Shown here piece after piece: positions 26,431 through 38,600 of a stretch of 64,000 nucleotides of DNA (positions are counted from its first letter, which is position 1; the number at the start of each line of letters is the position of its first letter). Where the stretch lies: the NCBI RefSeq assembly GCF_016859285.1, contig NC_053405.1, positions 3,891,260 to 3,955,259 of the forward strand, in the 5' to 3' direction. The stretch is from Xiphias gladius (Eukaryota > Chordata > Actinopteri > Istiophoriformes > Xiphiidae). The position numbers and the translations under genes were made by a program. The notes under the pieces are model-generated. The model saw nothing but the letters and a program-made list of their open reading frames with translations, was not told the origin of the DNA and searched no databases.

Positions 26431-27666
26431 TGAGCGAGAGGTCGGGCTTTCCAACCGCAGGCACACCTCTCTATCAGTCTCATTCATTCGACGCATGGCA
26501 ACTAACATAGAGATGAAGGAGCTTCTAGCTTTCTCCCTGACTGATCATTTTACAAGTAAATAGGGCTGAAATCACAGCACAGATGTTGTCTTTAACTTAC
26601 GTGTGGGGTGATTTTTGTCAGACGACGTCGCGGTTATAGAATCAGGATTTTATTGGTCTTAGTGGTCTTAATGGCCCCCGTTTCAGTCAGTATTTCATAT
26701 TGTTCCGTTGTCTGACAACAGAAACAGAAAAACATGTAAATGAGAACAGATTTATTGGGAATTTGGCTGAATTAAAGTACTGTATATGTGAGCACAGAGA
26801 GTTTGTTAGTTTATGTTGTAAAGCCATTGATAATACTGTGCCTGCAGAGTATGTTGTGAATAACCAAGGCAACAAAGGTCTCTTGGTTATCAAAACGTTA
26901 AGGATTTTACTCTCCTGTAAATGCATGTTATCGAAATGTAATACTGAAACCGAGCAGATACTGCTAACTTCATTGCTATAACCAAACATCCACTTAATAT
27001 ACTCTTGATATATTAAGCAGATTAAGCATAATAACAATGAGAAAGCTTGAATGGTCCTTTTTTTTTTTTTTTTTTCTAAAAACAAAAAAAAAGGAAGATA
27101 AATATTTCTTGTCTGGCTAAATTTGTTTAAACAATTCAGATTAAAAATGTACTTGCAGACAATCAGTGTCCAAGTTCTACAAACATGTCTTTATAAGCAA
27201 TGTTGGGTTTTACAAGCAGTTATTTCTAAATTGTTTGTTCTGGCAACCAGTAGCAGGAAAAAATGCAACTTGGGACTGGCATTTTACACTTTTGGCTTCA
27301 TTTAGACAATCTCCAACTGGCATTTAGATTAAAAACCATGAAGGCTAATGTAAGACTAATTCAAGGTCTGCTGTGTATGACTTTCTGGGTGACACTGACT
27401 CTTGACAAATAAGTAGATTCCATACACTATTTAGTTCAGCTGCATGGATTTCTTCTATTTTTCTGCATGCCTTTCGTGTTTCTCTTGGGACTGATTTGTA
27501 GACTCTATTTTGTATCATATGTACAATAGATCAATCCCTTTTTGTCTCTAAACCTTCCTGCGTCTCTCTAAATAACCCAAAAGCCTGTACCTGTTGTTCT
27601 CTTTTTTTTTTCTTTCTTTTTTTTTCTTCTTCTTTTTTTTTTTTTTTTACCTGCAACGGATCAAAG

Positions 27667-30600
27667 ATGATGTCTAAGAAGATTCCCCAATGCTCTGCAG
27701 CGGATCAGTCGGAGCATGATCAGCCTCCTAACCATTGTCAGGTGGACCTGTCTGTGAACGCAGCGCTGGGGTGTAGGAACAAGACTGAATCAGGTCAGAG
27801 AAACGGAGAGACGGCGTCGTCCTCCCCAGAGAGTGGCAGCTTGAATGGAGATGGAAAGCGCAGTGGGAAAAGCCGCCGCCGCAAGAAACGCTCCTCTAAT
27901 CCTGAGAGCCGCCCTGAAGAGAAGGTCAATGGTACTACCAAGACCGAAGAGAAGCCAGACAAAAAGGCCACCAAGCCATCTGACCCCCGTGCTGGTCTGA
28001 TTGGCCTGCAGTCCGAGTGTGCTAATGTGTGGTTTGAACGCAGCATCTACGAGCGAGCCGAGAGCCTCTACCAGTGCTGGTTGGCGAGCTCTTCCAATGG
28101 GACCACCCAGCCAAAGCGGTCACCTCCGGCCCCAGGGAAACACTCAAACTCTCCATCCGCTGTGGCTCCATCTCTCTCAGGACTGGCTTGCCACCATGGG
28201 GACCAGGTGGCATGTCATCATGTTGTAGAGGCAGTGTGGGTGAACAAGAAAACCTTTGACCAAGCAGAACGCCGCTTCGTTGAAGAATCCATGCAGCTGT
28301 CCATTCCAAACTCCCTGGACCTCCCACCCCCACCTAACCGCTCCATCGCACCCAGAACACCTGATGAAGGATATCAGTCTCTAGCTCCGACTCCTGCAAG
28401 TCCTGTCATCCAGCAGGCAGGTGTCACACCCACCAATCAACAATCCATTAACGGCCTGCCTCGCATCCCAGTGGAGTTGCTTAGAGATGTGTGGCTGGAG
28501 AAACCACTGTACGACCGTGCTGAAGCAGCTTATTATCAGAATCTATACGGCAACAATTCCTCCAAGCGGTCCAGCTGCACCTCCACATCCAGAAGTAGCG
28601 ACCATCCTCAAAGCCTTGTAGAAGAGGAGGAAGAAGAGGAGGATGAGGAGGTGGTGGTGGAGGAAAAACAGGTGGTCCAGCCGGGTAAAGCAGAACTCTT
28701 TCATGCTCTGCACCCAATCCAAGAAGAGGATGAGCCAGCTGAGGCCCACGAGAAGCAAGACGTTTCGGGGGCAGGAGTTTGCTACTTCCTTCACCCAGAC
28801 AGCGAACGCGTGTGGCTGGACAAGTGGCGGTACGATGCAGCAGAGAGCCGTTTCCATGGTTACAGTGGCCATAAAGCCGTGGTGGTGGTGAAGAAGGGTC
28901 AGAGGCCAGAAGCAGATGTCTCATCAGTTGCCTCGACCGCCCCACTGAGGGACAAGTATGAGCAAACTGGGAGAGTGGAGCTGCTCCAGATGTTTCAGTT
29001 CATCTTTCATTGTTTTTCTCTTTCTGCCATCATGTGTTTCCCTTTTTTTTGAATGTGTGAGGGGTTTTTTTTTTTTCGTTTTTTTTTTAAATTTGTTACT
29101 GCTTTTTCATCTTGTTTTATTTTCATTTGTCTTGGTTCATCCATTTTTTTATTACTTGTTTTCGAATTTTTTGAATGACTGTATGAACCATTGTTCCGTT
29201 TGCCAACTTTAAGTTTTCTTTTGTATAGTTGTGTTGGGGTGTTGGGGTGGTCTGTTTGTTGGGAGTGTAGATAAAATAATATATATAATAAGCATTTTAC
29301 ACATAAAAATGTAAGATTTTACAGCTAATAAATGTAACATTGTGAATATAGATCACGTCAGGTGATTTCAAGTATAAATTCTGTAATTAGTAGTAGTAAT
29401 ATAGATTTTTCCTTTCTTTTTCCCTGACCTCCTGTGTCCTGTTCATACATCCCTCTCTTGTCCTTCCTCACTCTCTCCTCTTTAGCACCATGAGCGCAGT
29501 CGACTTTCTGGCCCAGGAGAAGATCTGGTTCGACAAAACTCGCTATGATGAGGCAGAGAGACGCTTTTATGAGCGCATGAACGGCCCCTCACAGCCAACA
29601 CAGGTACCCACATTAGCTCACAGCTTGAGTTTATCTTTTGTTTTAAATTGCCACTCCTCCCATCTGAAGTACTGCAGGGCAATATACTGTATTGATTTTT
29701 GGATATGAGGGAAATGTGTACTGAACCAAGTTCCGCTGCGTATGTTTTCTAAGTGTACCAACAGTATTCTCCAAAAACATCAAATCAGAATGATTTACTG
29801 CATATTGACATAAAAAATTCTGGGATGTTTTACCAAGGGATTACCTGGTATGTTTTTAGGTACAAAAAGATTGATGTTGAATTTGTCAGCCTTGGTGATG
29901 TCCATGGGTTCCAGACTTCAGGCAGTCATTGAGTGCAAAGGATTTTCATCCAAACCGTAAAAATGATCCTTATATTTATGACCTTGGTTTCTCCAATTAC
30001 TTTTGAGCCTCTAAAAAAAATTAGGGACTATGTATGAAAATGGCTTTAATTCCAACACGGTTAATGCGATATTTTTGTTAAACCCCCTTGAATTGAAAGC
30101 TGAATGTCTACACTTCAACCACAGCTTGATGGCTTCGTTTCAAATCCATCGTAGTGGCACGCAGAGGCAAAAGTACGAAAATTGTGTCACAGTCCAAATG
30201 CTTATGGACCTAACTGTAAATACTGAAACTGAGTAATGGATGAATTGACATTGACTTCTGTTCATTTTCTTTAAGGATGTTGGAGCCAACACCATTCTGC
30301 AAGACATTGCACGGGCACGGGAAAACATCCAGAAATCTCTTGCAGGAGTAAGTATAAATTTATGTTTTGTCTCTGAGCTGTAGTTATGGGCAATATCTGC
30401 CTCTCATCTAAAGTTTTCCACTCACACTCTATTGAGTGCAGTCTGAATACATAGACCCCATTTTATGTACGGAACTAATAAAAGTCCAAAATAATGCAAA
30501 GCTGCTAAGATAGAATTGATTACAATTTCGTTAGATTGTCTTCCATTCAGTTATTGTGATGGTCGTGTAGACACTGCTGTACTGGGAAGAAGAATTGTAG

Positions 30601-33600
30601 CCCATAACCACTGAAACGCCTGTTACATATGTTAATTTGAATCTGGGAGTCAGAACCTGTTCATCTCTGCCGTCTGTAGAAGTTTATTATTAATATAATG
30701 GGTCAAACCATTCCTCACCTTCAAGGCCACGTGCAAATGTTACACGTTATAAGCATATTAGCGATTACACACTGTAAACACTACGACTGCAAAAATTTGT
30801 CAAACTTTATTTGTTTTCTCATCACCAAGTTGTGGTCCTTACTTAGAGGGAGGTCTTGATTCCTGCTAGGTTGTGAAGTTTCACCGGGTGGCCTGCACAG
30901 TACGTGTTGGTGCTACATGTCATCTTGACATTCTTGACGTGAAACCAGGTCCTTTTTCGTTTTTTACTACTTTGACCTTTCATGGTTGGATGAAGAGCAG
31001 ATAAGAGATGTTGTGTAGTTGACGTTAACACTCAGAATACCTGTGGTACATGGAACTTGTAATCTGTAAACTCTTAGATATGCTTGACAGAACTGATCTT
31101 GTTTTATTCCAACAATTGCTGTGTTATTTCCTTGTTCCTGATAGGTTACAATATTGCATTGTTTTTCATGCAAATTTTTCCAGATTAAAGTAGAGGCTGT
31201 CTGTTCAGCTCAAGCCGTACAACCCGTCCTGCTTGGAGACACATAAATGTGATGTAGTGCGAGAGTAGACATCTGGTTTTAGTCTGATCTTTTTCCAATA
31301 CCCCCCCCAGCTCGACGTTGTTCCTTTCGTTGCTCTGTTTGCGTTATGTTCTACACTCCTGAGCAGCACTCCTTCAGCATGTACTTCATTCAGTTCTGTT
31401 CATCTTCCCTCCCTTATCCTGGATTTTTCCTCTTTGAAATCCCCTCCTCCTCCTCCTCCCCCCACCAGCTGAAGACTACACTGTGTAAGAGGGGGTCTGG
31501 TCAACCTTCCATGAGCCAACACTCCCAGCTTGTAAGTGCCACCGAGCCTTGTGTGTCACCGGAAGCACCTCTGCTGCCAACTGCTTTGTCAGTGGACCTC
31601 GCTGACATCAACGCTCGAGTTTGAGTTCGATAACATTTTTGTGTGGAGTGTTGCAGACCAAGTAGCTGCTTGTCACCCTTGTATTTCTGTCAGGGTCCAT
31701 CTACAGCTCCTGTATTTCTGCTGCCACTGTCTGGTTGTACAGACTGTGCTGCTGAGATGGACACTGGCTGTGTGCTGCGTGATCACATATGGGGTCTGTG
31801 TAACAGTCCTGGGTTTGACAATGGCACTAATTTTCTGGTTTGTCCACGAGATGTCGCCCTCACTGAACTCCTCTTCCTCTCTTTGTGTCTTTATTACGCA
31901 GAGCACCAGCAGCACCAGCGCAGCTGATCAAGGAGAACTCGTCTCTCGCATCAAGAGCCTGGAGCTGGAGAACCAGAGCCTACACAAAGGTAGGGTTGTT
32001 TGTCAACTTTGATCAGATATGAATGCATTTTGCTTTCTCTGCCTATGGATGCTAAAGTAGCCTTCACGCAGGTATTGGGTGGATATTATTAGATCTGCTA
32101 CGAGAAATTTGTAATCATCAAATATAGTGATGACACGACTGAAAATAGCTATTTGCCAAACACAAATGCCAAACTTTTGTGGATTCCAGCCTCTCCAATA
32201 TGATATGAATTATATGTTATCAATTTATTCAATTGTTGTTCAGACAAAATAAGCTAATTAGTGGATTCACTGAAAAGTAATGGAAATATTTGTTGCATAA
32301 TTACTTGAAGCCCTAATTAATTAATTTTTTAGCAGGGCCCAAACTGATGTCTAAACTTATTTTATACGACCAGCGGCTTAAGAGCCAAAGAGATTTATTT
32401 TAAAATGATATGAAATAGAGAAAAGTAAGAATCCTTCCATATTTGAGAAGCTTTAACTGGGAAATATATTTGGTTATTTTACTTGAAAATGACTTCCAGG
32501 ATTAGTAAGTGATCAAAATTACCATTTAACTTTCAGTAAATCCATTAGGCTAATCAAATCAGTGTCAGTGTTTATGATGTACCAGCCTCAAGCTCCTGCT
32601 GGTGGGATTTTGTTTCATTGCTGTGTCTCCTACTCCTGAGAAGATTCGATTTTATATATGTAATTTTTGATTCATTTCCATATCAGTTTTTTTTTATTTT
32701 TTTATACAAGACTCATTGACTCTGGTCCTGTTTCTTCAGTGGTGGATGACTTAAGGGCAGCACTTTCAAAACTGGAATGTCGGGTAGCGGTTCTGGAGAA
32801 ATCTCCTGTGGCTGTGACCCCAGCTCCCGCTCCCTCAGTCCCCTACACAAACGTGAGTTTCTGCAGAATGTTTTGATCAGTTCAATAATCATTTGCTTCA
32901 GTTTTATTGTAGCAGCAGCAGAAAGTCACCACAGAGCCCCGTGCGAGTAACCAAGATTTCTCCTCTCAGGGTACTACCGTCCAGAAGACCAGCGCCCCTG
33001 TTAAACAGGATGACGACGACGACGATGATGATATTGACCTGTTCGGCAGTGATGAAGACGAAGAGGCAGAGAAACTGAAAGAGCAGAGATTGAAAGAGTA
33101 CGCGGAGAAGAAGGCCAAGAAGCCCACTATCATCGCCAAGTCCTCGATCTTATTGGATGTCAAACCTGTAAGTTGGATTTACTCAGAATTCAATGTTGAT
33201 GTCTCTCACAGGAGCCTAAAACTGGAAAAAACAAAAAAGGCACAGTGAAATCTTTTCAACTGACTGACACACTGTCCCTTTTCAATCTGGTCTTTTATCA
33301 CCGTCCCCCTCCTGGCACTTTTCAGTGGGATGATGAAACAGACATGGTGAAGCTGGAGGAGTGCGTGCGCTCAGTACAGACTGACGGCCTGTTATGGGGC
33401 ACCTCCAAGCTGGTTCCTGTGGGTTACGGCATCAAGAAGCTCCAGATCGCATGTGTGGTGGAGGATGACAAGGTGGGAACGGACTTGCTGGAGGAGGAGA
33501 TTACCAAGTTTGAAGACTATGTAAGTATTGTATAATAGCCTTACTTCTACAGTGTTTCCACTGCGACCTTGTTTACTGAAGATTTAAGTAGAAGCACAAG

Positions 33601-34510
33601 AATCCGAGTGTAAATGTGATATATTGAGTTGTCTGAACGTACATCACAGGCAGCTGTAATGGTAAGGCAGCTATTTCAAAAAACTGAGCGACATCACAAC
33701 TTGTCAATTGATTCTGAGGCTGGAATGATTTTATTTTAAGCCTCAAATTGGACAAATTTATGCTTTAATTCTGTTGACTACAATTACTTCTCCTCGCTGT
33801 GACCACTGTACATGATGCAGTTAACATTCTCATAGACTTAAAACTCTCAAACTCAAAGGGTGTTTGTGAAGTTGTTTTTTTATTAAGGCTTATATTAAAT
33901 GACACATACCAAAACAAACAAATAACCAGACAGGTAAACTAAAGCCAGTTGCCAGTTTAAAGGTACACCTAGCTGAAACCTCTGCAGTTCAATACAACAG
34001 TTCATTAGTAAATTATACCTTTTTATAGATGTTATAATAAGTTTTTGTCGAGTTTTTTCAGGTTTGTGGTTCAGTATAGGAACACCTCAATATAATGCAA
34101 TACAATGTAACAACACCACAAACAGCCTCCAAAATGACCACATGGTGTAATCCACATCTCCCTAAAACAGTTTCAACCAATAATGAACATTTGAAAAACC
34201 CTCGGGAAGGTGGGATTTATCACAGGACTGTTGGACTGGACTGCATTAGATTATCATTAGTTAAGTGTACCTATTAAACTGTACATGTCAGTGAATCAGG
34301 CACATTGGTGTTGAAAATGATGGTGGTGCATACAACAACTTCACAGTTTTGCAAGAGAAATAATTATTTCACTGTATACGCACTATACATTTGTAGGTGT
34401 GATATTGTTACAGTTGTAATCTTAATTCCACAGTAAACTCATCTAAGTCTCACCTTTTTGCTCCGTTTCAGGTCCAGAGTGTCGACGTAGCAGCTTTCAA
34501 CAAGATCTGA
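27667..34510 (+). CDS. eef1d: Elongation factor 1-delta, long isoform eEF1BdeltaL (9 coding exons)
   Basis: Exons: 27667-28955, 29486-29603, 30276-30347, 31469-31531, 31902-31989, 32740-32852, 32913-33167, 33326-33520 and 34472-34510, all in phase, about 743 residues (human long form 647). The first exon encodes the acidic/basic N-terminal extension that in mammals makes a heat-shock-responsive nuclear transcription factor. It has four Trp motifs ([56 protein letters not shown], near residues 119, 188, 274 and 380), a basic stretch [10 protein letters not shown] that could be a nuclear signal, and a Glu run. It uses the GTATGA donor at 28956 rather than reading on to the stop near 29050, and joins as LRD-N-T-MSAVDF. 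The acceptor lies directly before the ATG at 27667. Confidence 0.9.
29490..34510 (+). CDS. eef1d: Elongation factor 1-delta, canonical short isoform (8 coding exons)
   Basis: Guanine-nucleotide exchange subunit of the eEF1B complex, recycling eEF1A-GDP in the cytoplasm. The start [16 protein letters not shown] at 29490 gives about 312 residues (human 281). The N-terminal Trp motif is followed by a leucine-zipper region split between exons 31902-31989 ([10 protein letters not shown]) and 32740-32852 ([21 protein letters not shown]). Next come the central acidic region (eight Asp, then [11 protein letters not shown]) and the C-terminal EF1 exchange domain ([31 protein letters not shown] end). 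The exon from 32913 begins after TGTAG with three CAG codons, so its exact acceptor is uncertain by a few codons. AATAAA at 34599 is the likely poly(A) signal. Confidence 0.95.
29880..30218 (+). mobile_element. Non-autonomous DNA transposon remnant in an eef1d intron
   Basis: Ends in CCAAATGCTTATGGACCTAA followed by CTGTA, which resembles the terminal sequence of common fish MITEs. No matching left terminus is visible nearby, so it is a one-ended remnant. No coding capacity. Confidence 0.5.
32225..32565 (+). repeat. Diverged copy of the dispersed repeat
   Basis: In an eef1d intron. Contains 'atatttgagaagctttaact', 'gatatgaaatagagaaaag' and ATTAG-rich ends. Confidence 0.5.
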
Positions 34511-34620
34511 TCCCAGCATGTCTCTCTCTCTCTCTCTCTGTCCTTCATCACGCCTTGTATCTCTGCTGATTATGTCAACGGTTAACAACAATAATAATAA
34601 TAAAAACCAACTCCAGCACT
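34511..34620 (+). other. eef1d: eef1d 3' untranslated region
   Basis: Short 3' UTR with a CT run (34522-34540), an (AAT)n run, and AATAAA at 34599-34604. Confidence 0.75.
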
Positions 34621-35616
34621 AAAGCTCCTGTGTCTCAAGCGTTCTTACCCCAGGTTATATAATGTCAGTATACTTGAATGACAAAAACATTTTCTCACTT
34701 ACCTCTGTTGGCCACGCAGATCGTTTTGGTTTTCTGCTTCCAGCCCAAAACGATGGAGGTGAAAGGAATTTTGTTTGCGGTGCTAAAATCCTCGCATTTA
34801 AAAACTTAAAGCAACATCTCTTTCCGAAACACAATGACCCGGTTACTCCGGATAATCCACCACTTCCTGTTGAGAGTGAGGTCTGTTGTTTCTGTTGCCA
34901 GCACCAAAACCAAAATTCCATTTACTCCCAATGGGGTGGAGGCAGAAATCTCAGATGTAAGTCTCAAAAGCTGAGGAAGAACTGTCTGCGTGGCTGGATA
35001 CCACTGGAGGTAGGTGAGAAATGACCCCTTAATATTTTCAGTACAATGATTAATGCAGGGATCAGACTACACAGCTCTCATGTCCTGTGAGACGGTCAGT
35101 GTTGTGTCCATAGATGACACATTACACAGGGTAACGCGCCGGTCTGATCCCGGGCACAGCAGTCAGAGAGGTATCAAGTGTTACATGGTGACGGCGTGGC
35201 CAGCCTTCACTGATAATCAACGATATAACAACATCCAAGTAGTTTTCAGTGGAGGAACACCGTCAATACTAGAGCCTGACTGATCAACTACAATAAGCAA
35301 CGCTTGAGTATATTTAAGATTAAATGTGGTGTGGTCCAGTCTGCATTATCTACATTAAATGATTCTTTTGGATCATTAAGAAAGCCCCAGTTAAATTTTA
35401 TCTTTCTATATTCATTTATTCTTTTACATGTCCTCTTTTTAATCTATACGATGCAAGCTACAGGAGACATATTTACAGATTATTACAATGACTGAAAACG
35501 CCGTTTCAGAACATAATGATATATGTTTCCTAGGCAGCTGATGTATCAGTCGGGCTCTAGTCAGTACCTGAGTCATCGACCAATCAGCATCTAGGTGTCT
35601 TTATGCCCGCGCTCCA
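34621..35616. other. eef1d to TRIM-like intergenic stretch
   Basis: About 1 kb between two converging 3' ends. The block around 34805-34865 (CATCTCTTTCCGAAACACAA, then GACCCGGTTACTCCGGATAA) resembles a repeat I recall from other percomorphs, and GGGATCAGACTACACAG at 35059 resembles another. I do not call a gene. Confidence 0.45.
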
Positions 35617-38600
35617 TCAGTCCACGGCGCAGAGGGTGACGGTAGAATTGTTTCCGAGCCACACTGCCGGGTAGAGGGGCTGCTTGAAGTTGGTGTTCAC
35701 CCTGTGCAGGAGGTGGACTTCTCTGGGCGTCACCGCGTAGAAGCAGAGCAGTCCTGCGTCGTGGTCCAGAAACACCCCGATCCTGCGGGGTACCGAGTCG
35801 GGGGGAACCACCGCGGCCGCCTCGTTTCCGTGGCAGAAGGCGAAGGAGGATGGGCTGCAGCGGAGACTCCACGAGAGGGAGTTGTGTCCCAGCCTGCAGT
35901 CATTGGATGATCCCTGATGACATTGAAATAAGGATTGATCCGACACAGGGCAGGAGTTAGAAACGCCTTTGTCGGTATTTTAGGAGTAGTGATTTATGTT
36001 TCCCCAGTCAGCAGCTGATTCGACAATTAAACAGTAAACCTGCTTTGCTAAAACTTAGAGTCTGGGATTGACTGAGATCATAAAACGTGGCTAAATGCTC
36101 TGAGAACCTCCAGTAAGTGGAACTTACTAATTCTGCTCAGAATTTTTCAGTTGGACCAAACCAATAATGATTTGACCATGTCTATTTAAGACCTAATACT
36201 ATGTTTCATAATTTTAGATATAATCCATTGTCACAAATGAAAAGTTCAAGCTCTAGATTAAAAATGATGAGTTTTACATTTTACTCTGCAGTTAACACAC
36301 ACGAAGAGTAAAGATGACGGAAATGTTGGATTTATATGTAAAAGTGAGTGACTCCTCGTTTCTTAAAGGAAAATGTCGGTATTTTTCAACCCCAGTCTTA
36401 CACTCATCGTTTTGTTTACTTTGACTATGGGTCATGTTAGCGTTGCACATCCACTGCAGAGATCTGGAACAACCTGAGATATACATTTATATGACTAAGA
36501 CCCTGATTGAAAAATTACAGAATTTCCCTTTAATGCACAGACCGACATTTCCATGATGTGTAAAAGAATTAGACAACGTAGCACCTTTCTGCCGATGCTC
36601 TCGTAGGCGAGCCCCAGTGCCACCTGTTGTCCGTCCCACTCAGCCTCCCAGTAGCGGCGGCCCTCTAGGCCCTCACGGCACAACACCTGACCCCAGGTGT
36701 CAAACCGATCGGGGTGGTCTGGGTAAGACTGGAGTTCTCCGGTTCGGCTGACCACACGGTTCCCCTCGGTCAGAGAAAGCTCCCTGTGTGCCGTGAACGG
36801 GTCCAAAGACAGCGAACAGAAGTCTGCAAAGGAAAGGAACGTACAGGGGGACTCAAGACCGGCCAGTTAGAGTGCTGGTTCAGGCCCCCCCCCTCCAGAT
36901 CAGACTGCTGCTACTCACACTGAAGGAGATCATTTCTGTTGTCCAGAGCGGGAATGTATGCAGAATCACCAGACTCTAAAAAGAAAGGGTGGGGGGATTA
37001 ATATTTGAACCAAGAAACTGTGCCCAGAACTACAGCACATCCGATTATAAAGAAGGAGCCTAAAGGTGCCAGGACGGGTGAACTAGTGAACAACTAGTGG
37101 TCCAGAGAAGAAGACAACACAATATCACGACCGCTACAGGATGTGGGTGAAGCGCCTCCGCCAGTCCGCAGTATTCCAGTATTCCAGTATTCCAGTGCTG
37201 CTATAGGGAACAATGACCAATTTCGGAGCAAGATTTTAGCCCGGGTTCATTAACAGCTTCAAATTTGTGCCTTGAAAGCAAGAACTTGCTGCACAATACT
37301 GGTGCGAACCAGGTTAACCAATCCGTGAGCTCTGCGCATCGCCGTGGGGATGGCTTCTTCACATTTTTCCGCCTGTCAAGCATCGCCCAGGGGTGGCTGG
37401 AGAACCGTGGAGGCGAGATGGCATTTATGAGGTGGCCCCGTTATTACACAGCCAGTCCTAATAAGCACCTTTGAGGCGAGCGTGAGCACGACGGTGAGAG
37501 GAGGGAACATCCACCTATCAAACAGTGACAGCTGGGCTGGGGTTTGAGTTTCTAGAATGTAAACTCGGTATCAAAGCCGTTAACTGAATTTGAATCGCCT
37601 GGTATAAATCATAAAAATGATTAATAAACGACTCAAGTCTCGTCGGACGCATGACATATTTGTAGCTCAAATTTCAACCTGAATAGGATCAAATATTCAG
37701 TAAGAGATTTGTTAGATGCGGAGACGGCTTTTTTTCTTCTCTCTCTTTTTTAAAAATCCGCTTAGAATTTAATCCAATATGAAACCAGCTATCACAACTT
37801 GCAGCAGGGTATTTTTTTCTGGTTGCTGACTGTACATCAGGCATTTCACATAATGCTGAAGTGACACAACTGCTGATGTAATATAGATATATATATTTTT
37901 AAAGATACACTCACCCCTGTCGTCCTTTTCCATCTGCAGGATGTTTACGGTTTTCACTGTGAAAACGGGACATCACTCTTCAGAACTTACACATCAGCAA
38001 CGTTCATCCTAATATAAAATGTCAATGTGGAGTTAAAAGCACGTGTGACGTTTAGATGAATGTAACAGACCTGCAGAGGTGACACTTGGGAATTCTTGGT
38101 GATAGAGACTCTGTAGCTGCTCTTTCAGGTCTGAGACGGCTCTCCTCACGGGCCCGAAGGAAACATGCGGGCTGACCGTCAGGGGGCTGGTCGCTCCTGC
38201 AGGGACCCGACTGCAGTAAGACTGACACGTCTGCCGCCCAAGAAACAGCATCAGCAATCAAAGCAGAGCCGGACTCAAACACACAAGCCGGGTTCTCAAC
38301 TTTTAACAACAAACTCATTTCCCCCATCACCTGTGTGATCAGGTGTCGGTCCTGAGTGTGCGACAGTCTCTCCAGCTCGGCGTCTCTCCTCCTCAGCTCT
38401 CCGATCTGCTGCTCCAGACGCTGCAGCTGGCTCTCGGCCCGGGTCACCTCGGCCTTCTCGTGAGCTCTGATGAGCTCCTTCACTTCAACGCGACGCCGCT
38501 CCAAAAACTCCAGCAGCTCCGAGAAGATCCTGCTGCTGTCCTTCACCGCTGCTTTGGCCAGGCGCTGAGGAAACAAGCACCACCGAGCTCACTGATCGTC

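Larger units (their letters stand above)
22788..27666 (+). other. eef1d: eef1d first intron (inferred), repeat-rich
   Basis: 4.9 kb without a convincing exon. Contents: CpG-bearing sequence at 22.8-23.3 kb, a (TG)n-(AT)n array at 25585-25675, a repeat fragment at 26290-26430, many homopolymer runs, and a very long pyrimidine tract (27590-27650) before the long-form acceptor. Confidence 0.55.

Noticed and set aside
27795-28945. Several antisense and off-frame open reading frames over the eef1d long exon
   Set aside because: Shadows of one long coding exon with strong family match.
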